This document shows positions 23,044-34,103 of a stretch of 64,000 bases of DNA, piece after piece (the first letter of the stretch is position 1; every line of letters begins with the position of its first letter). Source of the stretch: Berberis thunbergii (lineage: Eukaryota; Streptophyta; Magnoliopsida; Ranunculales; Berberidaceae); assembly GCA_003290165.1 (NCBI GenBank), contig QNQO01008318.1, forward strand, positions 1 to 64,000. The letters run 5' to 3'. The position numbers and the translations under genes were made by a program. The notes under the pieces are model-generated. The model ran no database searches and had not been told where the DNA came from. It was given only the letters and a program-made list of their open reading frames with translations.

Positions 23044-24642
23044 GTGGTTTCCTTAGAACAAACCAGCAACGAGAAATACAGTGCAAATGGAACCCCTACC
23101 AACTCTCAAGCTTGCAATACACAAGATACTACTGCCATTGGCGAAACTCAGCTGTCGAGCGAAAACATCCCTAATCCAGCATTGGGGGAACTAGGTGTGC
23201 AGAACAGTGAGTTACCACTACAAGATTTGGTGGTTTCCACCATTCGACTGTTACCCCAAGCCCTTACTCTTGGGGGAATAGTAATGGACCCTCGTGTGGA
23301 TCAACTTTTAGCCCACATAACCCAACTCACCAAAGTAGTCAAGAGATTCACACAAGTTGAGTGCAGCAAAGATCCACCAAAGTAAAACTCTGGCAATCGT
23401 CTTCAGGGGAACCAAGAAGTTCTTGTAGAGCTCCGAAGGTCCAACCTTGAAAGAAAATAACCTCAAGACAACTGGTGGACTTGCCTCACAAATCCCATTC
23501 AGGACTAGTGTCACAAATCTGAACATATTATATGAACTTGTCATGCCACCCTTCTCCGATCAGATCATGAACACTCATCTGCCCAATAAGTTCATCCCGC
23601 CAAAGTTTGAACCTTGTGATGGTTCCACCGATCCATCAAGTCACCTGCGCCACTTTCACTATTTGATGGCGCTAAAAGAAAGCTTAGACTCTACCATGTG
23701 TAGAACCTTCCCAACCAGCCTCACGTCCACGACGGTAAATTGGTATAACAACCTCTTGCTACGATCAATAGACTCATTTCAAGTGATGGCCACAACCTTC
23801 ATTAATAGATTCATCGACAGTCAGCGGATCAGAAAGGGTCCACACTACTTGCTTCACATCATGCAAAAACTTGATGAGACATCAGGGTACATGTTACATG
23901 ATTCACTGATGAGTTGACCAGATTGACGATGCAATGATGACACGGCTGTTACTACCTTCACTTCCGGACTCAAGAGAAGACAAATGTACAATTTCTTAAC
24001 TCTAGAGTCTCAAAAGAGCACGGTGGCCTTGTTGAAGAGTGCACAAAAATACATCACTCTTGAAGAAATATGGGCTACCAAGAAGAGCAACGAGGTCGTC
24101 AAAAAGTCTCTCCTAACGAACTGAAAAATAAAGAAAAAAATAAGAGAAGGCAAGAAGCAAAGCGATAAACTGTGGGAGGACAACGTTCATCCCAAAAGGT
24201 ATCGGACAGTAATAGGTCTGACTATAGAAAATAAAGGTTCAGAAAGCTACAGTTGGGTAGAGTAAAGCTGGGATGGTCAACTAACTTGATCGATGCGAAG
24301 TACACTGCTTTAAAAACAAGTATGGCAACGGTTCTGAAAACTGTGACAAACTGGGAAGACGTCAAATGGCCACCCAAACTGAGGGGAGATCTGTCAAGAC
24401 AAGATAAAAGCAAATATTGTTCTTTTTACCATGACCATGGACATGATATCGAGGATTGCCACAATCTGCGGAAAGAAATCGAATACTGGGTCCAGAGGAG
24501 ACGGCTCAGCAAGTTCATCGGTCTAAAAAAGAAATTGTCCAAGGGAAAAAAAATGGACCCCTCAGTAGGACCAGATGAACAAAACGAAGGATTGATATAT
24601 ATCTTAAAAGGCATGTACAGAGATAAGGAGCAGTTTAATTGA
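23044..24642 (+). pseudogene. gag of gypsy remnant 3
   Basis: A variable N-terminal part is followed by capsid sequence around 23540-23910 (LPNKFIPPKFEPCDGSTDPS, MCRTFPTSLTSTTVNWYNNL, FINRFIDSQRIRKGPHYLL). A zinc-finger-like block (CSFYHDHGHDIEDCHNLRKE) lies near 24420-24480. Frame changes and stops between about 23917 and 24250 break it. In intact relatives this is the structural particle protein. Confidence 0.85.
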
Positions 24643-24769
24643 TCACGAAAGCGATCCCTCAAAGAATTGTGAACAAGAATACATCACCATGATTTTCCTG
24701 CCCAACAAGCCATAATAGACCGCCCAACGCCTATTCTGACTTTTTTCGAAAGGGATATGCAGGTATTCA

Positions 24770-25240
24770 TTTCCCCCACAATGACGACCTGGAAATATCA
24801 GTTTCAATAGCTAAATGGGAAATCAATGAGTACTCATTGATACGAGGAGTTTCACCAACCTGTTGTATATAGCACCGTTTAGCAAAATGCACTTCAACAT
24901 GGAAGGACGCACACCTGCCAACCAACCAATAGTGAGCTTCAGTGGTGAACAATGCTACCCACTCGAACGAATCCAGTTTCCAGTAGTGGCAGGAGCCCCA
25001 GGCAAACAACTAGTCTTATTAACGGACTTTTTATCGTGGACGCCCCCGTCAGCATACAACATGCTTTTGGGGAAACCCTGGCTACACAATATGGGTGCAG
25101 TACTATCCTCCAGCATGCACCAATGTTTCGAGTATCACATCGATGATGATGTTGGAGTCAACAAAGGTGATCAACCAGTTGCACGTGAATGCTACTATGC
25201 AGCAATGAAGACTCCCATCAAACAACAATCATAGTTCGGA
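24770..25240 (+). pseudogene. Aspartic protease region of gypsy remnant 3
   Basis: FSGEQCYPLERIQFPVVAG, LLTDFLSWTPPSAYNMLLG and KPWLHNMGAVLSS match the C-terminal half of plant gypsy proteases (the segment ending in a LGRPWL-like motif). The active-site DTG expected before 24860 is not readable. Confidence 0.8.
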
Positions 25241-25439
25241 CAAAAGGAGCCATCACAGCCGCCACCGAGTCCATAGCAGATGGATCAACACCTCCCTGAC
25301 AACAATGCAGCCCCGATCAGTCACAAGGACTGCTGAATATTGGACAACTAGAGGAAGAGATTACAACAATCCGCCTTGATGGTTCGAAAGGCAGTAAAAC
25401 TGCCATAATCATATCAAAACCCCATCCGAAGCTGACAAA

Positions 25440-26062
25440 AAAATTGACCCAACTGTTGAAAGACAATCAGGATGTATTCGCCTAGAGATGAAGGACATGG
25501 TGGGTATTGACAAAAAGCCAATTCGACGTAAGAGAATGTATCGAAGCCTGACCCAGCCAGAAGTGTGTCGACGTGGACGTTGGGTCAGTGTGCCAACGTG
25601 GACGTTGGGCCCCAAGGGGGGTGGGCTGTGGAGACCCTTGTGTGGGCAGACCTGAGGGGGAGGGTGAGGGTTGAGGCCCAATAAGCCCAGGCCCAAAAGG
25701 GTTGGCAAACTACAAAGGGGGGGGATAGTCCCACATTGCCTGGGTGCGGAAGGGGGATGTGCTACTTATGTGCGAGGTTGGATCCCCATAGTAAGAGACC
25801 CTTTAAAGTCGTGCGGGCCCAAAACAGACAATATCTTACTGTGCAGATCGGGTCGTTACAGAAGGCCAGTCGGCCCAGAGCGTAATCAGGCCATCAATGA
25901 GGATGTGCACTACTTGATGAGTGTTAGAATGATCAAAGAGTCTCACTACCCAAACTGGCTAGCCAATACAATTCTGGTTAAAAAGAAAAATGAGAAGTGG
26001 GAGGTCTACGTGGATTACATAGATCTCAACAAACAAAATCTGTTATCGAATCTGAACCAACG
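25440..26062 (+). pseudogene. Reverse transcriptase start of gypsy remnant 3, split by a solo LTR
   Basis: Sequence before 25563 and after 25861 joins in one frame when the insert and one copy of its short duplication are ignored. After it, GPERNQAINEDVHYLMSVRM, KESHYPNWLANTILVKKKNE and YVDYIDLNKQ give the RT entry region up to the first palm segment. RT is cut off before the catalytic aspartates by the LINE junction near 26067. Confidence 0.85.
25564..25860. repeat. Solo LTR (about 297 bases) inserted in RT of gypsy remnant 3
   Basis: It is a GC-rich block from TGTGTCGACG to GGGTCGTTACA, flanked by a 4-5 base duplication (GAAG, or AGAAG if the last A belongs to the target). It contains the motif TCCCACATTGCC and an internal repeat of ACGTGGACGTTGGG. 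No internal domain or second LTR is present, so it is a solo LTR or a small non-autonomous element. Confidence 0.72.
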
Positions 26063-26070
26063 CAGTACGT

Positions 26071-26680
26071 AAAAAATATAAGCTCACTCAAATCTGCCAT
26101 ATGCCTTGTCCATGTCAAGTTTAAAAATAACATTATGTCCCACAACCTTCTCTCCAATATTTCTCAAAAATTCTTAAGCCAAGCCTATATTTTCTGAAAT
26201 AAAATGCTCTTTAACAAAAACACCTTGTTCATGGAAGATTATACCTGGAAGAATGCTTGCCACCCTTGTACAAAGGATTTTTTTGAACACCTTATAAACC
26301 ACATTGCACAAACTAATAAGAACAAACTTGGAGAAGAATTTGGGCTCCCCTGTTTTAGGAATAAGAGCAATCAGGTTAGAAGGAAACGCCCCAGGGAAAG
26401 ACTTGCATCTAAAAAATTCCTTCGCTGCTTCCCAGAGGTTAGAACTAACAATATTCAAATAAAATTGAAGGAAACCTGAAGTAAAATTATCTGGTCCAGG
26501 AGCGTTGTTAGGGGGGATGCTGAAGATGGTTGCTCCTACCTCCTCCAAACTAGGTTCCTCCATTAGCCTATCATAATCTTCGGGAGTCACCGGGCGAGGA
26601 ATACAATCTAGCAAAACTGGGTCTTCCTTGCGTCCTTTTGAAGTTAGTAGATTGCTGAAAAAATTATTGGCCCCTCTCAA
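26071..26680 (-). pseudogene. LINE reverse transcriptase, N-terminal part
   Basis: PNNAPGPDNFTSGFLQFYLN, FPGAFPSNLIALIPKTGEPK, CNVVYKVFKKILCTRVASIL and HEQGVFVKEHFISENIGLA are the standard succession at the start of plant L1 RT. The frame breaks after about 26177, and DMDKAYGRFE is read just before the truncation point. Confidence 0.92.
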
Positions 26681-27089
26681 AATCTCTTTCTTTCAAATCT
26701 GTAATAAAATTTCCTTACATATTGGTAATTTTGAAATCATCCTCATTTTTTGCTTTAATTTAGCCAAAGCAAAAAAAAAAAATTTAAATTTAAAAGCCGA
26801 TCTATCTAAGGTGCTTGGGAAATCACATTCTACCCGCCAGTTTGAGACAATAAAATCTATGAAAGAGTCATGAGTAGTCCACATATGGTGGAACTTAAAA
26901 TGGGACATAAATTGCCCTAGATACTATAGGAAGAGTCACCAAAAGTGGGGGGTGGTCAGAGCAAGTTTTGTGCAGATGTTCAACTCTTGTGTTCATTTTG
27001 GACGTTATCCAATCCGAATTAACCAATAATTTGTCAATTCTGGCCCAAGTTCTATTATGTCCCTAATTGTTATTACACCAATTGAATTT

Positions 27090-27590
27090 TGGTCAAGAAA
27101 ACCCAACGTCTGAGATACCACATGCATAAATACAATCTGTAAATTCCAACATTATAGAAGTCGTCGGATTTCTATCTCCAAATTTCTCTCCACCATTTGT
27201 GATCACATTAAAGTCACCACCCACCCAGATCAAAATTTTCGATCTCCAACCAAAGCCTACGTCTTTCCGGATGGGAACATTTTGCATACACGAAAGATAC
27301 AAAAACCGTTGTGTGACTGAAAACTTCACAGTGAATAATATAATCCGTAGAACTTAGAACATTGACCTGTAAATCATTAGATCAGAACAACCAAAAAATT
27401 TCCCCTATAGTTTCATTGGATTCAAATAATGGTAAATTAATCTTACCTCTCACCTCCATATGTCTGTTAGAATCAATCATTGGTTCTACCACTGCTAAGA
27501 GTTTAACGTTGTGTACTAGTTTTTTTAATCCTGCAACGGGTTGCTCTATTTCCAACTCCCCACGCATTTCAAAACACCATGTTGTCAACC
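27090..27590 (-). pseudogene. LINE AP endonuclease remnant
   Basis: RGELEIEQPVAGLKKLVHN and LLAVVEPMID mark the N-terminus. ILIWVGGDFNVITNGGEKFG and FTDCIYACGISDVGFS contain the GGDFN catalytic block and the family's CGISDVGF motif. In an intact element it nicks target DNA to prime reverse transcription. A frameshift separates the two parts. Confidence 0.85.
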
Positions 27591-28114
27591 ATTGACATTA
27601 TTTAGGACTGTCTTACTTCTGGTCACCCGACGCTCACCTAATCCAGCATTATTTTTGCCACTTAGCTTCTTCTTTTTGTGTTTATCTTCCTCATTTTGTA
27701 CCCGACCTCTAAATCAAAGGCAACGGAACAACATTGGATTCCTCATTAATGGATTGTGTTTCCTGTGTGTATGCTTTAGTTCCAGCCATCCCCTGCATTA
27801 TAACTAAGTTGTCTGGCTTCTGTATGGTAACATCATCAAACCCCAAACACTTACCAATTGAAACTTTAGTTTGCCTAGGAGTGCCCAAGCTTGCAGTCAT
27901 ATCATCCACAAAAGGTACTGGTAAAACTGGCACAACACTTATTTCAATGGAACTAGTAATGCCCACGTGATCCTTTGCTAACTAACAACACTACCTGAAT
28001 ACCTCACTTTTTTAAAGCCAGTCACAATCTTCTCCTTCTTACCCTCCAGAAGGGATTCCCTCGCCAACTAAGGTTGAAGATACCCCATGTATGTCATTCA
28101 TATCATCACCCCCA

Positions 28115-28900
28115 TCAACATCTACCTGTGAGACACAATGCAGTAATGGCAACCAAACCTACCTCAGCAACACATGAACCTTTCACCTCACCTGAGATTG
28201 AGTTGGGTTCAGGCGCAACCTTCTTCTCTATGGAGTCAAAAAATGCTACTCCCTGCGAGCTTTTAATACCACCAAGTCCTACAACTGGTGCAACTAGGTC
28301 CATCTTTTTAATCACTGGTATGTAGACTGGTTTTGCTTCCAATGTTTCCTTCCCCTTCCCCGACTTACTCCCAATAGGTTTTGATTTTTGACTATGCCCA
28401 AGCTTTTTCCTACAGTTCATAGCACATATCCAATCAAAGTACAATGCTCATAATATTTGAAACCTGGAAAAACAAACCTTTTCCAGTAGCCCTTATTGTT
28501 TGATCTATCAATCCAAGGCTTTGTCAAAAAAGCCTCCGATAGGTTCATCTCCACACACATACATGCAACACGGGGGTGAGTGAGGCATCTAGTGTTATCG
28601 TCCATCCGAAGGTAAGTTCCAAATGAATCTCCTATCACCTTCAAAATCACCAGATGAGAACACTATAGAGGAATATTGGGAAGTTCTACTCAAAGTTGAG
28701 CAACCAACAGATTTGATTTCAAACTGAAATCTGCATGCCATCTAAAAACCTTGAAAGGGAACACCATGAATGAGGAAGGAATCCCTTGAAAGGGCTTTTT
28801 TTCGCTTTTGCTTCCGACTGAAACCTTACTAGAACATGTCTTTGATCAAGCAAACCCATGGAGAAGTCACCTAGCACCCCCAAATTCGGTGAATAGAGTT
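28115..28900 (-). pseudogene. LINE ORF1 remnant (nucleic-acid-binding protein)
   Basis: The segment around 28650-28420 reads RMDDNTRCLTHPRVACMCVE, then PGFKYYEHCTLIGYVL and CAMNCRKK. This corresponds to the DUF4283/zinc-knuckle part of plant L1 ORF1 (a C-x2-C-x4-H-x4-C knuckle with residues changed). A Lys/Ser/Pro-rich tail follows (28444-28115). Confidence 0.7.
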
Positions 28901-28960
28901 TGTTTTCCCCGAGAGAGGTCAGATATTGTATTTTTTATATGTTCTCTCCAGGTCTCCCAA

Positions 28961-31617
28961 TCCGTGTACACTTCCTTGTGCCACTAATTCTTTCTAAATC
29001 AAGCAAATTTTCATTTCAACTTCTTATTTGGAATTCTGCTCTTAGCAACCTACAAAGACACAAATCAGTAATTACTACAAAAAATAATGAAAAATAGTTA
29101 AGAAAATATAGAGAAACACTTTAATAAAAACCGCATAAATATGCTATTATCAGTTTGGCTCCCATTTCAAGGTGGGAGTAGTTTAGACCTCTAATATTCT
29201 TTACCAGTCAACCACATTAACTTAATAGTTCCATCCAAAAATGGGTGTTAGAAAATGAGAGCCAAACTCTATTAGGCAAAAACTAATGGGAGCTTGCATA
29301 TTATAAAAATAAAATAAAAAATTATACACAGAGTGTAAGAAGAAAGAAACAAACGGATGTACCCAGGTAATGAAGACTTGTAATAAAAAAACATTATCAT
29401 GATAAAGTAAGCACTTCATTGAGAAACAAAAATCTTGTGCACAAGTTTCAAATCGATGGACTTTCTTACATTAAGAAGTTATCATCTCAAATGGTGCCTG
29501 ACTGTTGAGTTTATTGTCAACCAAAAACTATGTACTTGGATGAAACCAATGTGCTTTGTTTTTTGCGATTAACACATATGAGTTAGCTTATGACTAATGG
29601 TAGCTATGGAGCCATGTAAGAAACATGCATGGGACGTAATTATTGTTGCAAAATATTAGCTCCAAGTTGTTATATTATAATCACTGAATTAAAAAGCATT
29701 CAATAGGGTATTCAAGTTGTAACTGACTCGATGACAAGTTCAAATTATGAGAAATGAGATTGAACCTCCATGGCATGCTCTAAAGAAGGCAACAAAATTT
29801 CGAGTACTAATTGAAACCATTTGATCGTTCAACAACATGCATAGTCTACAGAGAAACTAACCATGCAATAAAAAACTTGGATCCCGGATGCGAGCATTTA
29901 AAGTTTACATTAAATCCCTTTGCTGAAGACTAAAACAAATTGTCTTTGAGGATGCAAGTAGAACGATGTATAAGATATTTTAATTCTTTTGGCTCGCTTT
30001 ACAAATATAGAAAATCATGAATCTTCCTTAAAACTCGTTTGATCATATTTAAAATAAATGTAGAGGTTCAAGGAATATTCCTACTTAATTTTCTAAAGCC
30101 TAATAATTTATTTATTTTGTAGTAATGTGTGGTAACTTTTGCAAGGATATACACATATCCTTCAATAGGAAAGTAGAAGAAGGGGGGTTACAAAGATGAT
30201 AAAGGTGAAATAGGAGTTATGGGAGAAATTGGGGTTGAATAAGGAATAAGCAAACAATAATAAATTGATAATTGATTGAAACTTGGATTCCCAAACTTGG
30301 TTTTGGATAACTCTACAATAACAACTTAGAGACCTACTAATTAAAACAACGAAAATTATATAGCTCTTCTAAGTTATTCTATAATATAATAGTAACCTTT
30401 TAAATCTATTAGGACTCAAATTGGACATTCTTAATGACTTCTAATAATAGCTTAAATAATAAAAATAGGAATAACAAATAAAAGAAACTTTGAAAATACT
30501 CCAAAAATTAGAAACTATCCAACACCAATTTGCTCTTATTTGAAATAACTCATCATCAAGTTATACATTGGAATAGCAACACAACAGTGTGACGAGATGT
30601 GACAATAGTTATCTGACCCCTCTAAATTTCAAAATGGGTGCAATGTACTGATTCATGGTTCATTAGCGAATTGGACCAATAAATTTGACGACCCAAGCTA
30701 ATTAGATCAATCTAATTTAACCAACCAAATTTGTTAAGGGAGAAAATAACACTTTGATTGATGTCAAAGCCAAAACTTCGTTGACTATTCTGAGCACTAA
30801 CCAAAGCCACCTACAACGTCAATGGAGTGTTGAGAGAGCGAGCAATAGGGAAAATCATGAAAAGGGAGTGAAGAGAGTGGTGTAGGGAGAGTCATGGAAA
30901 TAGAATCCAGAAAGAGAGAGCGATGTAGGGAAAGTCATGGAAAGACATTCCAGAATGAGATAGCAATGGAGAGAGAATGCCATAGAGGTGGAAAATATTT
31001 GGTATGAAGCCTAGGTGGAATATATTGGGGCTTCAATTTAATAAAGATTGGGTGTTTTCCAAAAGGCCAACGGCTAAAATATAAGGCATAAGTCTTTCAA
31101 CACATCATTAAACTTCCACCTAATTATATATGTAAATGAATAAATTAGTCTTTTAAAACTTTCAACCAATTCAATCATAATTGGACTTCATAAATGCCAT
31201 GTCTATTATATATTAATGCTCGATTGTGTTGCATATTGTATTGTTCATATTCCACATATGTTATGCCATTTTTTTCATTATACAGATGGGTATATAACAT
31301 AAATATCATACCAAATTGAAATAATACATGAATTGCCATAAAGATTGTACCGACTATGTCTATCCCTTTGAATTTCATACCTTGTATCTGTTCCTGTTCC
31401 ACTTACCCCCTCATTTCACATACTCCCTTTTTGCATTGGAACTAATACAGTAAAAAATGCATAATGCAAAAGTTTACGACAATTACATAAATTTGGTGCT
31501 TTGTTGAGTTTACAGAAAATGGTTATTGTCATTTAAATTCAAGACCTCTGCACCTCTTAGTTATAAAATTCAGCAAAACTTTGCAGGACAAAATCTCTCG
31601 AATTACTTTCCAAAACT
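28961..31617. other. AT-rich stretch without recognisable genes
   Basis: No exon, RNA gene or clear transposon end was found on either strand. Short repeats such as AGAGAGTCATGGAA / GGGAAAGTCATGGAA near 30880-30950 suggest local duplication. The ORF at 31175-31402 (minus) resembles no family I know. Confidence 0.5.
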
Positions 31618-31904
31618 TAGTGTTGAACAAGAAATCGACCAAATCGATTAAACCGACAAAATCGAACAGATGGGTTCGATTCAGTTCGGTGTTGGTTTTA
31701 AAAAATTCAGAACTGAAGTGGTCGGTTCTATTTTATTTCAGTTTTAGTCGGTTATGGTTTGCATAAATTAGAATAGGTTCAATTTTGTTTTAGTTTTGTT
31801 AATGGTTGATTTGGTTTCAGTTTGAAATTTTTGAAACCGATCAATGTCGGTTCGGTTCACGGTTTAGGTGAAAAATCGAATTGTCGGTTCGATTTTCAAC
31901 CCTA
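31618..31904. mobile_element. MITE-like element, probably hAT (TAGTGTTGAA...TTCAACCCTA)
   Basis: The terminal inverted repeats TAG(T/G)GTTGAA flank a 287-base body full of GGTTCGGTT/CGATTTT repeats. The flanks CCAAAACT (31610-31617) and GAAAAACT (31905-31912) agree at 6 of 8 positions, consistent with an old hAT target duplication. Confidence 0.62.
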
Positions 31905-31914
31905 GAAAAACTCT

Positions 31915-32480
31915 CACCATCTCTTCAAGCACTCCCAACTCCTTCATAAACACCCCAACCACCATCACCTTCACAACTGTCATTGTCACCACTACCATGA
32001 CCACCATATCAGAAACCATCGATCCCACCACCACGCCACTGCCACCGCTGCCGCCACCTCCACTACTACCACTACATACAATAGCATAATCACCACAACC
32101 AACACCACTTCACTATTACTACCATAATTGCCACCACCACAACCACCATAGCCACCACTACTGCTACTACCACCGCCGTTGTCGCCACTACCATAACAAA
32201 ACCATCACAACCACCACCACCATAACCGTTGTCGCCATCACAACTACTATTACCACCACAACTACCATAGAATAATCACCACAACTACCACCACCTTTAC
32301 TACTATCATCGCCACAACCATCATAGCCACTGTATCCATCACCACCACCACAACCACCATGACTGCCGCCACAACCACCACCATCATTGACCATATTTGC
32401 AACCACCATCACCATAATCACAATCACCGCCACCATGACCATGCCACAATTACAACTACTACCATCATCAACACAACCCA
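31915..32480. repeat. CAC/CCA-rich trinucleotide tract (about 560 bases)
   Basis: Degenerate ACC/CAC triplets dominate, with interruptions (CATCA, GCCAC, ACTAC). It opens long frames on both strands (Thr/Pro-rich forwards, Gly/Val-rich backwards) only because triplet repeats lack stop codons. Confidence 0.88.
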
Positions 32481-32744
32481 CAATCATTTGTCGGATTACC
32501 ATTGATTTTCTTTAGTTACTACCAAGTGTCCGTGAAGTAATGCATTGCAAAGTAATGCAATGCAAAGTAATGCATCTGCATCAAATGCATTATTTTGCAG
32601 TGTACCAAGCGAAACCTTAATATTAATGTCTGAATAGATACATCATTCTTGAATCTAACTTCAAATCACACCCCTAGACATTATTTCCCTTTCATAATAC
32701 TCCACTATGCCACATCTACCCAGATCCCACCAAACTCGTTTATT

Positions 32745-33790
32745 AAGGCAACGACTATGTCGCACCATCATTTCCTCTCTTTGACACCATTTTGCTTTAT
32801 CACACCACCTACTTTCTTTTCACACCACCATACATTTTCACACCACCTATATAAACAAAAATCATTCATTGTCACCCTCACCATTCAAATCGACAATGGT
32901 TCCTCCCTCCCTCATTCGAAATCTCTTCCAAATCTCTCCCCACACTCAAATCTCTTGCAAATTTCCTTTCACTCCCTACAAAACTCTAAAAATCCCCTTA
33001 AAGTTGAAACCCTTAAACCCAAACTCAATAAATATGCATAACTTAACATAACAGACAAACCCAAAATTAAAACAAAAAATAGGGTAAATTTCGAACCAAT
33101 TTAAACCCTTAATTGAGACTGATTCTCAAGCTCATCAAAACACGAAAGTTGCTCATTTCAAAATATTTTCAAGTGATTCAAGTTGTGTTTATTAGATAAC
33201 TATGATTACTACAATATTTTTGTTTTAATCAACTTGAGAATTGGTCTCGGTTGAGTACATAAGTTGGTCAAAAGTCAGGAACACTATCTCATTTTCATTG
33301 CGAGAGAGATTTGTGCGACTTTAGTAAAATGACCATAACTTGCTCATTTGAAAACATTTTCAAGTGATTCAAGTTATGTTTATTAGATAACTAAGAGTAC
33401 TACAATATTTGTGTTTTGATGAGGTTGAGAATCGGTCTCAATTGAGGGTTTAAATTAGTCGAAAGTTACCATATTTTGCATTTTTTTTCGTTTTGAGTTT
33501 GGGTTTCTCTGTTGTGTTAAGTTATGCATATTTATTGAGTTTGGGTTTAAAGGCTTTGACTTTGAGAGTTTTCAAGAAAGAGGGAGGAGATTTGCAAGAT
33601 ATTTGAGTACGGGGAAAGATTTGGAAGAGATTTCGAATGGGAGAGGGAATAGCCATTGTCGATTTGAATGGTGAGGGAAAAAATTGATGGTTTTTATTTA
33701 TGTAGGTGGTGTGAGAAAGTTAAAGAGAAAAAAAAAAAACTCAACAGTAGTGTGAGAAAGAGGATATGGTGGTGTGGTGTAGGCGCTGCC
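32745..33790. repeat. Long inverted repeat (foldback), about 1 kb
   Basis: The left arm (about 32745-33125) and right arm (about 33440-33790) are inverted copies, close to 85% identical by eye, including the shared run AATAAATATGCATAACTTAA. The central part carries a direct repeat of about 110 bases (33143-33256 and 33336-33447). No target duplication or transposase was found. It ends about 250 bases before the start codon of the oxidoreductase gene. Confidence 0.85.
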
Positions 33791-33940
33791 AAATTAATAA
33801 TGGGGTACCTTAAAAAAAAATCCCTTTTGCTTGGCCGTGGCCTTCGGATGACAAAAGGAATGGAAGAGAGTATCGCGGGCGTTTTGTCTCTATCAATCAA
33901 AGTCGAAATGCAGTACCTCAGTTACGTACAACACTGCAAC

Positions 33941-33954
33941 TCTCTCTCTCTCTC
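33941..33954 (+). promoter_or_regulatory. CT-repeat (pyrimidine patch) upstream of the oxidoreductase ATG
   Basis: A 14-base TC repeat lies 90 bases before the ATG at 34044. Pyrimidine patches are common near plant transcription starts. No clear TATA box accompanies it. Confidence 0.35.
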
Positions 33955-34043
33955 AAACTCTGTATTAATTTGTGCCAGGAACTCGTCAAAGCGACGAGAG
34001 GGTGAAAGAAAAAACAGAGATTGCACATTCCAACTCAGTGGCT

Positions 34044-34103
34044 ATGAATTTGATGAAGGCCGTTTGGTTTGAAGGTTATGGTGGTGGTGCTACTGCCTTA
34101 AAG
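34044..34103 (+). CDS. Oxidoreductase exon 1
   Basis: It encodes [20 protein letters not shown] and ends at a GTAAAA donor. A second in-frame ATG four codons in (MKAVW) could be the ancestral start, because many relatives begin near there. The length is 60 bases, phase 0. Confidence 0.82.

Larger units (their letters stand above)
22477..26067 (+). mobile_element. Ty3/gypsy retrotransposon remnant 3 (Tat-like), 3'-truncated
   Basis: 5' LTR, primer-binding site, gag, aspartic protease and the beginning of RT are present in order. The element ends inside RT at about 26067, where a LINE on the opposite strand begins. Sequence style (gag TMCRTFPTSL, the FHYDHGHDIEDC-like knuckle and WLANTILVKK in RT) resembles plant non-chromodomain Tat-type elements. 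A solo LTR of another family is inserted in RT. Confidence 0.85.
26068..28960 (-). mobile_element. L1-type LINE, minus strand, 3'-truncated
   Basis: Reading right to left: ORF1 with a zinc-knuckle region (about 28900-28115), AP endonuclease (27590-27090) and reverse transcriptase N-terminus (26680-26071). The RT ends at DMDKAYGRFE, so the catalytic part and tail are missing. That is unusual, because LINEs normally lose the 5' end. Stops and frameshifts are present throughout. Confidence 0.85.

Noticed and set aside
28961..31617. LTR or gene in the 2.6 kb gap after the LINE
   Set aside because: No paired repeats, primer-binding site or coding pattern was found on either strand.
31868..32502. 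Thr/Pro-rich and Gly/Val-rich open frames on both strands
   Set aside because: They are produced by the CAC triplet tract, which lacks stop codons in most frames; no gene signals.
32649..33041. 130-codon open frame at the start of the foldback
   Set aside because: It lies in the left inverted arm, has no family resemblance, and its mirror copy in the right arm is not conserved as protein.
33668..34072. 134-codon open frame overlapping the oxidoreductase start
   Set aside because: It runs in a different frame from exon 1 and through the foldback arm; the family reading starts at 34044.
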